DNA of 64,000 bases from NCBI RefSeq assembly GCF_022919175.1, contig NZ_CP095043.1, forward strand, positions 1,674,001-1,738,000, written 5' to 3'. Numbering within the stretch: position 1 is the first letter of the stretch; each line of letters opens with the position of its first letter. A program made the translations under genes and the position numbers. This stretch comes from Leucobacter rhizosphaerae (lineage in GTDB: Bacteria; Actinomycetota; Actinomycetes; Actinomycetales; Microbacteriaceae). This document shows, piece after piece, positions 1-8,628 of the stretch. The notes below the pieces were generated by a model, which did no database searches, was not told the DNA's origin, and saw only the letters and a program-made list of their open reading frames with translations.

Positions 1-176
1 CGCGTTCACTCGATGGAACAAGAAGAGCGCGCGAGGAGCACAACGGAACCGCGACCCCAGCTTCGCCCGCGACGTCGGCGATACCCTGTCTGTGACATGG
101 GTGCACCTGCGAGCCACGCGCGGTACGACCGCGACACCACCACCGGTCCCGCCGACGCCCAGGATCGGAGCACCCC
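1..176. other. Window start without a supported gene
   Basis: No coding frame here has a credible start and a recognisable product. The antisense frame running through it into the sirtuin gene is a GC-rich shadow. The last bases (CGGAG, 6 nt before the GTG at 177) are the likely ribosome binding site of the sirtuin gene. Confidence 0.5.
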
Positions 177-1052
177 GTGACACCGCCCGATGCGCCAAGC
201 ACGCCCGACACACCACACACCCCTGACGCCCCCGACACCCGCGCGGCGGTCGACGCCCTCGCACCGCTGTTCGAGGACGCGCCCGTGGCGGTCCTCACCG
301 GCGCCGGGATCAGCACCGACTCCGGGATCCCCGACTACCGCGGCGCCGGATCGCCCCCGCGCACCCCCATGCGCATCGACCAGTTCATGGAGGACCCGCA
401 GTACCGCCGCCGGTTCTGGGCGGGCGCCCGGGTCGGCTCCGCACGGATGGGCGGGGTGCAGCCGAACGCGGGGCACCTCGCGATCGCGCACCTCGAGGCC
501 GCGGGGCGCATCGACGGGGTGATCACGCAGAACGTCGACGGGCTGCACCGCCGGGCGGGATCCCGCACCGTGGTCGAGTTGCACGGCAGCGGCGCGGTCG
601 TCCGCTGCACGGTCTGCGGCCACCGTACGAGCCGGGACGAGGTACTCGCGAGCTTCGACGCGCTCAACCCCGGCTTCGCCGAGGCGCACGCAGGTGCGGA
701 GATCGCACCCGACGGCGACGCGGTCGTGGGTGGGGTCGGCGACGTGCTCGTGCCGCCCTGCCCCGTCTGCGGAGGGATCCTCCGACCCGACGTGGTCTAC
801 TTCGGCGAGGTCGTGCCGCCGCCGGTCTTCGCCGCCGCGGAATCGCTGCTGAACGGCGCCGGGGCGCTGCTGCTCGCCGGCACCTCGCTGGCCGTGAACA
901 CCGGGGTGCGCCTCGTGCACCGTGCGGAGCGGCGCGGGATCCCGATCGCGATCATCAACCGCGGACCGACGGCCGTCGACGCACGCGCGACCGTGCGGAT
1001 CGAGGGCGGCACCACCGAGGTGCTGCACGCCCTCGCCTCCCGGTGGGGGTGA
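177..1052 (+). CDS. Sir2-family NAD-dependent protein deacylase
   Basis: Cytoplasmic sirtuin of 291 aa that would remove acyl groups from lysines with NAD+. The Rossmann motif GAGIS (about residue 41) is followed by GIPDYRG, the catalytic TQNVDGLH (about 118) and a zinc-binding module with two Cys pairs, CTVC and CPVC. RPDVVYFGE and GTSLAVNTG follow in the order expected of the family. About 25 Pro/Thr/Asp-rich residues precede the core. The GTG start is preceded by CGGAG at 6 nt. An insert between the Cys pairs (roughly residues 165-190) is longer than in CobB. The gene stands alone and converges on the ferredoxin reductase gene. Deacetylase versus another deacylase activity cannot be decided from sequence. 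Confidence 0.9.
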   Translation: MTPPDAPSTPDTPHTPDAPDTRAAVDALAPLFEDAPVAVLTGAGISTDSGIPDYRGAGSPPRTPMRIDQFMEDPQYRRRFWAGARVGSARMGGVQPNAGHLAIAHLEAAGRIDGVITQNVDGLHRRAGSRTVVELHGSGAVVRCTVCGHRTSRDEVLASFDALNPGFAEAHAGAEIAPDGDAVVGGVGDVLVPPCPVCGGILRPDVVYFGEVVPPPVFAAAESLLNGAGALLLAGTSLAVNTGVRLVHRAERRGIPIAIINRGPTAVDARATVRIEGGTTEVLHALASRWG

Positions 1053-1076
1053 GGACGGCGGGATCCGTTCTCGGGA

Positions 1077-2450
1077 TTACTCGCCGCGGGAGATGTGGGT
1101 CATGTCCTCGCGCGACACGACCTTGATGCGCGTGCGCCCCTCGGCTTCACCCAGCCCCAGCTCGTGCTCGTCGAGTCGCCGCCAGCCGTCGATCGTCGTG
1201 TAGGGCACCTCCCGCTCGCGCAGCAGCGCCGGAATCGCGTCGACGTCCGTGGACTCCGGCTCCCAGAGCGCGTCGCGATCCTCGAGCAGGCACTCGAGCG
1301 TCTCCATCGCGTCGGACTTCGTGTGCCCGATGAGGCCGATTGGTCCGCGCTTGATCCACCCCGTCGCGTAGACGCCCGGGATCTGCTGCCCCTCGAGATC
1401 CTGCACGCGACCCTGCACGTTCGGGATCACACCCTTGGTCTCGTCGAAGGGGATCTCGTCGAGCGGCGAACCGAAGTATCCGATCGCGCGGTAGAGCGCC
1501 TGCATCGGGATGACTTCGAACTCCCCGGTGTCAACGACTCCGCCCTGACCGTCAGGGGCGGTGCGCTCGATCTTCAGCCCGGCGACACGGCCGTCTTCCA
1601 CGACCACCTCGACCGGCTTCGACCAGAAGTGCATGTGGAGCCGCCGCGACGCGTGCGTGCCCGCCTCCTCGCGCTCGCGCTGCTCCTGACGCCACTTGTC
1701 CATGACGCGCGTCATCACCAGCACCTGCTTGTTCTTCGCGAGTGTCTCGTCGGCGTAGGCGTCATCGAGATCGAAATCGCGCTCGTCGATCACCATGTCG
1801 ACGTCGCGCACCTCGCCGAGCTCGCGGAGCTCGAGCGGCGTGAACTTCACGTACTTCGGGCCGCGTCGGCCGAAGAGGTGCAGGTCTTGGATCGGGTTCT
1901 CCTTGAGTCCGCGGTACACGTTGTCCGGGATCTCGGTGGGCAGCAGGTCATCGGCGTGCTTGATGAGCATGCGCGAGATATCGAGGGCGACGTTGCCGTT
2001 GCCGATCACGCCCACCTCGGCGGCCTCGAGCGGCCAGGTGCGCGGCACGTCCGGATGGCCGTCGAACCAGCTCACGAAGTCTGCGGCGCCGTAGGATCCC
2101 TCGGCCTCGATCCCGGGGATGGTGAGGTCGGCGTCGCGGATCGCGCCCGTGGAGAAGATCACGGCGTGGTAGTGCGCCTTGAGGTCTTCGAGCGTGAGGT
2201 CCTGGCCGTAGCGCACATTGCCGAAGTACCGGATGTCGCCACTATCGAGCACATCGCGGAGCGCGTTGATGATGCCCTTGATGCGGGGGTGATCCGGCGA
2301 GACTCCGTAGCGTACGAGTCCGTACGGCGCGGGCAGCTGCTCGAAGAGGTCGATCTCGACCTCGAAGTCACGCTCTGCCTTCAGCAGCAGGTCCGCCGCG
2401 TAGATCCCGGCCGGGCCGGCGCCCACGATCGCCAGTCGCATCTTGCTCAT
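1077..2450 (-). CDS. Ferredoxin-NADP+ reductase, FprA type
   Basis: FAD flavoenzyme of 457 aa related to mycobacterial FprA and mitochondrial adrenodoxin reductase, moving electrons between NADP(H) and a ferredoxin. The N-terminal FAD motif is GAGPAGIYAADLL, followed by APYGLVRYGVSPDH typical of this subgroup. The NADP motif GNGNVALDISRML lies near residue 152, and ATGWIKRGPIGLIGHTKSDA near 365 carries the C-terminal FAD contact. The ATG start has GGAAGGAA upstream. It is the last gene of a leftward run after menG and the polyprenyl synthase, about 100 bp behind the latter. Its physiological ferredoxin partner is not in the window. Confidence 0.9.
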   Translation of the reverse strand: MSKMRLAIVGAGPAGIYAADLLLKAERDFEVEIDLFEQLPAPYGLVRYGVSPDHPRIKGIINALRDVLDSGDIRYFGNVRYGQDLTLEDLKAHYHAVIFSTGAIRDADLTIPGIEAEGSYGAADFVSWFDGHPDVPRTWPLEAAEVGVIGNGNVALDISRMLIKHADDLLPTEIPDNVYRGLKENPIQDLHLFGRRGPKYVKFTPLELRELGEVRDVDMVIDERDFDLDDAYADETLAKNKQVLVMTRVMDKWRQEQREREEAGTHASRRLHMHFWSKPVEVVVEDGRVAGLKIERTAPDGQGGVVDTGEFEVIPMQALYRAIGYFGSPLDEIPFDETKGVIPNVQGRVQDLEGQQIPGVYATGWIKRGPIGLIGHTKSDAMETLECLLEDRDALWEPESTDVDAIPALLREREVPYTTIDGWRRLDEHELGLGEAEGRTRIKVVSREDMTHISRGE

Positions 2451-2547
2451 TGCTCTTCGATTCCTTCCGTCCCCCGAGCGGTATTCTCCGTGGGGTGTGT
2501 CATCGGGTGTGTCGTCGGTGCGCCGGCGGCGCGAAGTCTTCGGAGCG

Positions 2548-3606
2548 CTAGCCCTCGCGGCTGACGATGGACTCGGCCATCCGCTCGAGCGCGCGCTTCA
2601 CCGACGACTTCGGCAGCACGTCGAGCGAGCGCACCGCGTCTTCCGCCCAGCGCCGGGCCGTGGCCTCGGTCTCGCGCGTAACGTCGTGGGCGCGCAGGGC
2701 TTCCACCTCGGGATCGAGCAGCGCGGGATCCGCGCCGTCGGCGATCGCCCGTACCCCGAGGTCGATGCTCTCGAGCAGCGCGGCGTCGTCGGTGTTGCCC
2801 GCGGCCGCGCGCTCGCGCAGCAGGAGGAGCGGCAGGGTGGCGACGCCCGCGCGGAGATCCGTGCCGGCGCGCTTGCCCGTCTGCTCCTTCTTGGGCGAGA
2901 GGTCGATCACGTCGTCGATGAGCTGGAAGGCGACGCCGATCCGCTCGCCGTACTCCATGACCGGGTCGGCGAACTCGATCGGGCCGCGCCCGAACATCAC
3001 GCCCATGCGCGCGGCGCAGGCGATGAGCGCGCCCGTCTTGTCCGCGAGCACCTGGAGGTAGTGGGCGATGGGTTCGTCGCCGGGCTGCGGGCCGACCGTC
3101 TCGTGCAGCTGCCCGAGGCAGAGCCGCTCGAATGTGCGGGCCTGCAGCAGGATCGCCTCTTCTCCCATGCCGGAGACGAGCGTCGAGGCGCGCGCGAAGA
3201 GGAGGTCGCCCGCGAGGATCGCGATGGAGTTCGACCACACGGTCTGCGCTGCGGGCACACCGCGTCGGAGCTTCGCGTCGTCCATGACGTCATCGTGGTA
3301 CAGCGAGGCGAGGTGCGTGATCTCGACCGCCTGGGCGGCCTGCCGCACGAGGTCGTTGGGACCCTCGCCGAGCTCGCTCGCGAGGAGCGTGAGCATGGGC
3401 CGGATCCGCTTGCCGCCCGCGTCGAGCAGGTAGCGCGCGGGTGCGTCGGCGACGGCGGAGGCGAAGCCGAGGTTCTCGAGCAGACCGGCCTCGATGAGCT
3501 CGAGCTGATCCTGCAGCGCCTTCGCGTGCCGACGATCCTGCGCACCGCGGAACAGGCGCATGGGGAGCGCCTGCGTCGCGGTGTCTTCAGCGATGGGACG
3601 ACTCAC
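2548..3606 (-). CDS. Polyprenyl diphosphate synthase (menaquinone side chain)
   Basis: All-trans polyprenyl synthase of 352 aa, expected to elongate farnesyl or geranylgeranyl diphosphate with IPP to make the menaquinone side chain. It has both aspartate-rich motifs: DDVMD after SLYH (first) and DDVID after QLI (second), plus GGKRIRP and the Lys-Thr motif KTGALI. The frame is open much further upstream, but the GTG at 3606 overlaps the menG stop by four bases (GTGA) and gives the normal family length, so I place the start there. Overlap with menG implies translational coupling and supports a role in quinone synthesis. Chain length cannot be predicted. Confidence 0.9.
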   Translation of the reverse strand: MSRPIAEDTATQALPMRLFRGAQDRRHAKALQDQLELIEAGLLENLGFASAVADAPARYLLDAGGKRIRPMLTLLASELGEGPNDLVRQAAQAVEITHLASLYHDDVMDDAKLRRGVPAAQTVWSNSIAILAGDLLFARASTLVSGMGEEAILLQARTFERLCLGQLHETVGPQPGDEPIAHYLQVLADKTGALIACAARMGVMFGRGPIEFADPVMEYGERIGVAFQLIDDVIDLSPKKEQTGKRAGTDLRAGVATLPLLLLRERAAAGNTDDAALLESIDLGVRAIADGADPALLDPEVEALRAHDVTRETEATARRWAEDAVRSLDVLPKSSVKRALERMAESIVSREG

Positions 3607-4760
3607 TTCGAATCCTCGGCTTTCGCGGCGGCGGGCTTCTTCGCGGCCGGCTTGGGGGCGGCGGGCTTGGGTGCCGCGGGCTGGGGTGCCGCGGGCTTGG
3701 GTGCGGCAGACTTGGCAGCCGCAGACGTCGTGGCTGCGGGTTTCTTCGCGGCGGCAGGCTTCTTCGCGGCAGGCTTGGCTGCGGTGCTCGCGGACTTCGT
3801 CGCGGCAGCAGATGTCGTCGCGGCAGCAGGCTTCTTCGCTGCGGCGGGCTTCGAGGCCGTGCTCGCGGCCTTGGTCGCGGTCGCGGGTTTCTTCGCAGCA
3901 GCGGCGGGCTTCTTCGCAGCGGGCTTCTTCGCGGCGGGCTTCTTCGCAGCGGGCTTCTTCGCAGCAGCCGCGGCAGGCTGTGCATCCGCGGCAGAATCCT
4001 TCGCGGGAGTCGACTCTGCGGCCGCAGGCTTCCTCGGCGCAGCGGGGCGCTCGCGCGGCACGAACCCGCGATGCAGGGCGACGACGCCGAAGGTCAGATT
4101 CCGGTACGCCACACGTTCGAGCCCGGCCTCGCGCAGCCACGACGCGAGCTCCTCCTGCGCCGGCCACGCCTCGATGGACTCGTTGAGGTACTTGTACGCC
4201 TCGGCGGCATCCCGGTTGATCGCGCCCGCGATCCGGGGCAGCACGTGGCGGCCGTAGAAGCCGTAGGGCGCTCGGATGATCGGGGACGGGGGCGTCGAGA
4301 ACTCCGCGATGACCACGCGCCCGCCGGGCTTCACGACGCGGCGCATCTCGGCGATCGCTCGCTTCGGATCGCTGATGTTGCGGAGTCCGTAGGAGATCGT
4401 CGCGGCGTCGAAGCTGTCGTCCTCGAACGGCAGCTCCATCGCATCCGCCCACACGAACTCGATCAGCGGATGATCGGCGTAGCGCTTCCGGCCCTCCGCG
4501 AGCATGCCCTCGGAGAAATCCGCAGCGACCACCTCGGCGCCGTGCGCCGCAAGTGCGGCCGACGACGTCCCGGTGCCGGCCGCGAGATCCAGGATCCGCA
4601 TGCCCTTGCGCGGCGCCACCGCCTTGGTCGTGGCGATGCGCCACAGTCGGTCGTTGCCCACGGTCAGCACGTCGTTGATCAGGTCGTAGCGAGGCGATAC
4701 CTCGTCGAACATGGCCGAAACGTCGGTGGCGTGTTTGGTCGCGGTGTCTGGGCGGGTCAC
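3603..4760 (-). CDS. menG: Demethylmenaquinone methyltransferase with a long Ala/Lys/Pro tail
   Basis: SAM-dependent methyltransferase (UbiE/MenG) that methylates demethylmenaquinone in the last step of menaquinone synthesis. The core, about residues 1-240, has SPRYDLINDVLT, the SAM-binding DLAAGTGTSS, and SYGLRNISDPKRAI, all diagnostic. The usual family length is about 230-255 aa, but this protein is 385 aa. Residues from about 245 to the end form a low-complexity tail built of AAKKPA-like repeats resembling the C-terminus of a histone H1. The tail is encoded in frame and ends on the GTGA overlap with the polyprenyl synthase. The GTG start lies 6 nt after a TAGCAT -10 box, so the mRNA is probably leaderless. 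Confidence 0.93.
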   Translation of the reverse strand: MTRPDTATKHATDVSAMFDEVSPRYDLINDVLTVGNDRLWRIATTKAVAPRKGMRILDLAAGTGTSSAALAAHGAEVVAADFSEGMLAEGRKRYADHPLIEFVWADAMELPFEDDSFDAATISYGLRNISDPKRAIAEMRRVVKPGGRVVIAEFSTPPSPIIRAPYGFYGRHVLPRIAGAINRDAAEAYKYLNESIEAWPAQEELASWLREAGLERVAYRNLTFGVVALHRGFVPRERPAAPRKPAAAESTPAKDSAADAQPAAAAAKKPAAKKPAAKKPAAKKPAAAAKKPATATKAASTASKPAAAKKPAAATTSAAATKSASTAAKPAAKKPAAAKKPAATTSAAAKSAAPKPAAPQPAAPKPAAPKPAAKKPAAAKAEDSK

Positions 4761-4766
4761 CCCTCT

Positions 4767-4772
4767 ATGCTA
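4767..4772 (-). promoter_or_regulatory. Leaderless -10 box of menG
   Basis: TAGCAT on the minus strand, exactly 6 nt before the GTG of menG. This puts the expected transcription start on the first base of the start codon. There is no Shine-Dalgarno sequence. Confidence 0.6.
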
Positions 4773-4860
4773 GCCCGTCGCTCCGCACGCAAGCTGGAGC
4801 CCGGAACTCCTCGCGGCCCGCCCGCCGCGCGCGGCCCTCACCTCCCCGCGCGCCCCCGCA

Positions 4861-4916
4861 GGTGTGAGCGATTTCTGGGCAAGAATCACGCGCCAGCCCC
4901 GGAAATCGCTCACACC
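4861..4916. repeat. Intergenic inverted repeat, family shared with 62364-62423
   Basis: Perfect 15-bp arms (4861-4875 and 4902-4916) read GGTGTGAGCGATTTC and its complement, separated by 26 bp. They extend with one mismatch towards the loop. The right arm and its flank match the right arm of the element at 62364-62423 at 19 of 20 positions. It lies between resB and menG. It could act as a resB terminator although it has no T tract. Confidence 0.75.
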
Positions 4917-4927
4917 AGGGAGGGGGG

Positions 4928-6583
4928 TTAGAGGCGGTCGCGGTGGCGGTCGCGCAGTTCCGCGACCGCGCGCTCCAGCACGGGATCGTCGCCGCGCGCG
5001 AGCGCGGCATACTGCAGCACCACCCCGTCCGTATCGGGCACGGCCTTGACCCACATGCGGCGACGCGGCACGAACAGCGACCACATCAGCCCGCCGAGCG
5101 ACACGAGCGCGAAGATGAGCACCCACTCCTGCGCCGGATTCCGCATGACGTCGAAGGAGGCGTAGCGGGGTACGGCGTCGAAGCTGATGGTCCCCATCCC
5201 GTCGGGCAGCTCGACCTCGTCCCCCGGCGTCAGCTCGAGGGAGTCGACGTCGACCGCCCGCCCCGTGAGCTGCTCCATGTTCGTGGTGTCGAGCGCGTAG
5301 ACCGACTGCGGCACCCCGTCATCGATCCCGAGATCCCCGACGAACACGTCGAGCGTCAGCACGGGGTTCTCGAGGTCCGGGTAGTTCGACGTGTACGCGC
5401 CGGTGTCGAGGTCGGCCTTCGTCGGGTAGAAGAAGCCGCGGAGCCCGAGCTGCGTCTCCTCACCGGCGTCGGTCTCGAGGCCGTGCGGCACCTTGACGAC
5501 GCCGAGCGAGGTCATGTTCGTGTCCTGCGGGATGAAGGGCATCGACTCGCTGTACACGATCGTGCCCTCGGCGTTCCGGACCGTTAGCGTCGGGGCGTAG
5601 CCGTTCGCGATGAGATACACCGGGGAGCCGTGCACGCGCAGCGGGTGATTCACCCGGATGACCTCCTCCGACTCCGAGCCGTCGGTCTCGAGCAGGGTCA
5701 TGTTCGCGGTGTAGTCCCGCACCTGCCCGATCGCCGAGACGTTGCCGTCGTCGGGGGTCATGTAGGTGACCTCGAGCGAGTTCATGCGCAGCCCGAACGG
5801 CTCGAGGCTGCTCGTGTCGAAGGAGCGCCCCGAGTTCACGGTGTCGTAGTCGATGAGCTGGTTCACCAGGGTCTCCCCCTCGATCAGCACCTTCTGGCCG
5901 TTGAAGGTGAGCACGCCGCCCAGCCCGACACTCACCAGCACCCCGACGAGCGCGGCGTGGAAGATGAGGTTGCCCGTCTCGCGCAGGTAGCCGCGCTCGG
6001 CCGACACCGACACCTCGGGCACTCCGCGCCGCTCCGCGCGCTGCACCTGGACCCGATAGCGCTGCTTCTTCAGGATGGCGGCCGCCTCGGCGATCGCCTG
6101 CTCCGCGAAGGCCGTCCGCTCCGCATCGCTCGCGTCGGGGTTCGAGACCTTCACCTCGGCGTAGCCGGCCATGCGCTGCAGTCGCGCCGGCGTCTTCGGC
6201 GGCTGCCCGCGCCACGCCCGCCAGTGGTGCACGAGGCGCGGCAGGACGCAGCCGATGAGCGAGATGAAGAGGAGGAGATAGATCGCGGAGAACCAGACCG
6301 AGCCGTAGACGTCGAACGCCTGGATCGGGAAGGCGTCGAGGATCGGGAAGAGCTCGGGGTGATCCTGCTCGTACTGCACGACGCCATTGGGATCCGCGCC
6401 GCGCTGCGGCACGAGGGAGCCTGGGATCGCGGCCACCGCGAGCAGCAGAAGGAGGATCAGCGCGACTCGCATGCTGGTGAGCTGCCGCCAGAACCAGCGC
6501 AGCCACCCGCGGAACCCGAGCTCCGGCGCCTCGACGCGGCCGCCACCGCCGCTGCCGTCATCAAAATCAGATGGGCGTGACAT
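4928..6583 (-). CDS. resB: ResB-like cytochrome c maturation protein
   Basis: Membrane protein of 551 aa of the System II cytochrome c synthetase. ResB/Ccs1 works with CcsA/ResC to export haem and attach it to apocytochrome c outside the membrane. After about 25 polar residues there are three hydrophobic segments in the first 220 residues (around 30-55, 85-105 and 205-225). A large extracytoplasmic domain follows, then a last helix near residue 490 (WVLIFALVSLGGLMWSLFVP) and a charged cytoplasmic tail. The start overlaps the ccdA end by 17 bp. In relatives the next gene is ccsA/resC; here resB is instead followed by an intergenic inverted repeat and then menG. Confidence 0.9.
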   Translation of the reverse strand: MSRPSDFDDGSGGGGRVEAPELGFRGWLRWFWRQLTSMRVALILLLLLAVAAIPGSLVPQRGADPNGVVQYEQDHPELFPILDAFPIQAFDVYGSVWFSAIYLLLFISLIGCVLPRLVHHWRAWRGQPPKTPARLQRMAGYAEVKVSNPDASDAERTAFAEQAIAEAAAILKKQRYRVQVQRAERRGVPEVSVSAERGYLRETGNLIFHAALVGVLVSVGLGGVLTFNGQKVLIEGETLVNQLIDYDTVNSGRSFDTSSLEPFGLRMNSLEVTYMTPDDGNVSAIGQVRDYTANMTLLETDGSESEEVIRVNHPLRVHGSPVYLIANGYAPTLTVRNAEGTIVYSESMPFIPQDTNMTSLGVVKVPHGLETDAGEETQLGLRGFFYPTKADLDTGAYTSNYPDLENPVLTLDVFVGDLGIDDGVPQSVYALDTTNMEQLTGRAVDVDSLELTPGDEVELPDGMGTISFDAVPRYASFDVMRNPAQEWVLIFALVSLGGLMWSLFVPRRRMWVKAVPDTDGVVLQYAALARGDDPVLERAVAELRDRHRDRL

Positions 6584-7319
6584 AGCCGCCGATCACCGCC
6601 TGCAATCCGAACATCATCTGGCTCCAGAGTCCGGTCACCATGAGGAGACCGATGAGGATCAGCAGCCCGCCGCCGATCAGGTTCACGACGCGTATATGCC
6701 GCTTGAAGAATGTCATCGTCCTGGTCATCCAGCCGAAGCCGATGGCGGCCAGCACGAAGGGGATCCCGAGCCCCAGGCTATACGCCAGGGCGAGGACGAT
6801 CGAACGCGACACCGAGCCCTGCTGCAGGCTCAGCGACATGATCGTTGCGAGCGTGGGGCCGAGGCACGGGGTCCACCCGATCGCGAAGACGACACCCAAG
6901 AGCGGCGCGCCGAGCAGCCCGACGCGCGGCTTGACGCGAAGCTTCTTGGTCATCTGCATCCGGCCGAAGAACCCGATGAACACGATGCCCATCAGGATCA
7001 CGACGACGCCCATGACGCGGGTAATGATCCACTCCCACTCGATGAGCCAGATGCCGATCGTGCCCGCGGCGGCCATCAGCGCGACGAGCACGGCCGTGAA
7101 CCCGGCCACGAAGAGCAGCGAGCCGAGCACGAGGCGGCGACGGGCGGGCTTCCCCGCCCCCGCACCGTCGGAGGACTCCGCGTTCGCACCGACGTAGGCG
7201 AGGTAGCCCGGCACCAGCGGCAGCACGCACGGGGAGAGGAAGGAGACGAGCCCTGCCGCGAGTGCGATCAGCGAAGCGACGAGCAGCTGCCCGTCCGCAA
7301 CGATCTCCTGCAGGTTCAC
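6567..7319 (-). CDS. ccdA: CcdA, thiol-disulfide electron transfer membrane protein
   Basis: Six-helix membrane protein of 250 aa of the CcdA/DsbD-beta family, passing reductant from cytoplasmic thioredoxin to an extracytoplasmic thioredoxin-like protein so that the apocytochrome haem-binding cysteines stay reduced. Family signatures are LVSFLSPCVLPLVPGYLAYV near the N-terminus and AIGWTPCLGPTLATI in the middle; each contains one of the two redox cysteines. The GTG start is 6 bp downstream of the resA-like stop. The product would deliver electrons to that ResA-like lipoprotein. Confidence 0.93.
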   Translation of the reverse strand: MNLQEIVADGQLLVASLIALAAGLVSFLSPCVLPLVPGYLAYVGANAESSDGAGAGKPARRRLVLGSLLFVAGFTAVLVALMAAAGTIGIWLIEWEWIITRVMGVVVILMGIVFIGFFGRMQMTKKLRVKPRVGLLGAPLLGVVFAIGWTPCLGPTLATIMSLSLQQGSVSRSIVLALAYSLGLGIPFVLAAIGFGWMTRTMTFFKRHIRVVNLIGGGLLILIGLLMVTGLWSQMMFGLQAVIGGYVTPI

Positions 7320-7325
7320 GCTCGG

Positions 7326-7934
7326 CTACGCGTCGCTCTCGGCGAGGGTCTCCTCGATGAGCGTGCGCAACTGCGAGGCGTCGGCGAGCTGCCCCAGCAC
7401 CCGGTGCGCCACGCGCCCCTCCGTGTCGAGCACGAGGGTCGTCGGCACGGCGTTCAGCGGCACCTGCCCGGCGAAGGCGCGCTGCGTGGCGCGGCCGTTC
7501 GCGTTGTCCATGATCGAGGGGTACTCCACGCCGAACTGCTCGGCGAACTGCTCCGCCTGCGCGACCTGATCGCGGGTGTTGACGCCGACGAACTGCACCC
7601 CCTCGGGCGAGAACTCGTCGTAGGCCTCCATGAGATCGCCGGCCTCGGCGCGGCACGGCGCGCAGCCTGCGTACCAGAAGTTGACGACCGTCACGCTGCC
7701 GAGGGTGTCGTCGGAGCCGAAGGTCGTGCCGAAGTCGGTCTCGCCCGAGAACTCGACCGGCTCGGTGCGGTCGGCGGGTGCGATGCTCAGCGAGGATCCA
7801 TCTCCCGAGACGTACCCCTTGTCGCTCGATTCCTGCCACTGCTTCGCGAGGTCCTCGCCTCCGCCGCTGCAGCCAGTCAGGGCGAGCGCGGCGATGAGCG
7901 GTGCGGCGAGCGCCGCGAGGGTCCGGCGCTTCAT
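7326..7934 (-). CDS. ResA/TlpA-like thiol-disulfide oxidoreductase lipoprotein
   Basis: Secreted lipoprotein of 202 aa with a thioredoxin fold, predicted to reduce apocytochrome c cysteines with electrons from CcdA. The signal peptide ends in the lipobox LTGC, so the mature protein would be membrane-anchored from that Cys. The redox motif is CAPC in NFWYAGCAPCRAEA. PLNAVPTTLVLD contains the cis-proline expected of thioredoxin folds. The start ATG overlaps the stop of the phosphatase gene by four bases (ATGA), so the two are translationally coupled. Confidence 0.9.
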   Translation of the reverse strand: MKRRTLAALAAPLIAALALTGCSGGGEDLAKQWQESSDKGYVSGDGSSLSIAPADRTEPVEFSGETDFGTTFGSDDTLGSVTVVNFWYAGCAPCRAEAGDLMEAYDEFSPEGVQFVGVNTRDQVAQAEQFAEQFGVEYPSIMDNANGRATQRAFAGQVPLNAVPTTLVLDTEGRVAHRVLGQLADASQLRTLIEETLAESDA

Positions 7935-8575
7935 ACGGCACCCACATCCACCGCGTTGTCGAGCAGGTCGTGCGCAGGCGTCCGGTAGTCCACCTCGAAC
8001 CAGCGCTCACCGCGGCGCTCGAAGCTGGTGATGCTCGAGAGCTCGCAGCGGCGCTTCGCCGGATTGTGGAAGAGTCGGCTGCCCGTGACGTCGAGGTGCG
8101 CGATCCAGATCGGGGACTGGTGCGCCACCATCACGATGTCGCCATCGCGGGTCGAATCCCAGGCGTCATCCATCGCCTCCCGCACGCGGTCGGCGATCTG
8201 CCGGTACGGCTCTCCCCAGCTCGGCCGGAACGGGTTCCAGAAGCGGTACCAGTTGCGCGGCTTCGAGAACGCGGCGTCGGGGCCGGAGTTCACCATGCCC
8301 TCGAAGGCGTTCGTGGGCTCGATAATCCGTTCCTCGGTGCCGATCTCGAGACCGAGGGCGCTCGCGATGGGCCGCGCCGACTGCTGGGCGCGCTCGAGGG
8401 GCGACGCGAGGAGCCTCGCGACGATGCGGTCGCTGCCGGCGAGCTCGAGTGCCGCAGCTTCGGCCATACGGTGGCCGCGCTCGGAGAGACGGAACCCGGG
8501 AAGCCGACCGTACAGCACGCGGTCCGGGTTGTGGACCTCGCCGTGGCGCACCAGATGCAGGAGTTTATCGGTCAC
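7931..8575 (-). CDS. Histidine phosphatase family protein (phosphoglycerate mutase-like)
   Basis: Protein of 214 aa of the histidine phosphatase superfamily. The catalytic RHG occurs in HLVRHGEVHNPD at residue 10, and the second catalytic His is in VMVAHQSPIW. A member of this family commonly heads actinobacterial cytochrome c maturation clusters, as here, but its substrate is not known. It is first in a four-gene leftward operon with ATGA coupling to the resA-like gene. The GTG start lies 6 nt after TAGACT, so translation is probably leaderless. Confidence 0.85.
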   Translation of the reverse strand: MTDKLLHLVRHGEVHNPDRVLYGRLPGFRLSERGHRMAEAAALELAGSDRIVARLLASPLERAQQSARPIASALGLEIGTEERIIEPTNAFEGMVNSGPDAAFSKPRNWYRFWNPFRPSWGEPYRQIADRVREAMDDAWDSTRDGDIVMVAHQSPIWIAHLDVTGSRLFHNPAKRRCELSSITSFERRGERWFEVDYRTPAHDLLDNAVDVGAV

Positions 8576-8581
8576 GCGTCT

Positions 8582-8587
8582 AGTCTA
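8582..8587 (-). promoter_or_regulatory. Leaderless -10 box of the cytochrome c maturation operon
   Basis: TAGACT on the minus strand, 6 nt from the GTG at 8575. No Shine-Dalgarno sequence is present. Confidence 0.6.
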
Positions 8588-8628
8588 CGGGCGACGTCGG
8601 GGCCGACTCTGGGAGTTGGGGCGCCCCC

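Noticed and set aside
1095..2564. Long plus-strand frame opposite the ferredoxin reductase and similar 300-700 codon antisense frames (for example 2443-4257, 6387-7988, 20699-22600, 29145-30950, 44397-46217)
   Set aside because: They mirror recognisable genes in high-GC DNA, are rich in Arg, His, Leu, Val and Asp, and show no domain or start signal.
3607..4644. N-terminal extension of the polyprenyl synthase (698-residue reading)
   Set aside because: The upstream part is the shifted frame of menG, Arg/Glu/Cys-rich; the GTGA overlap at 3606 gives the normal family length.
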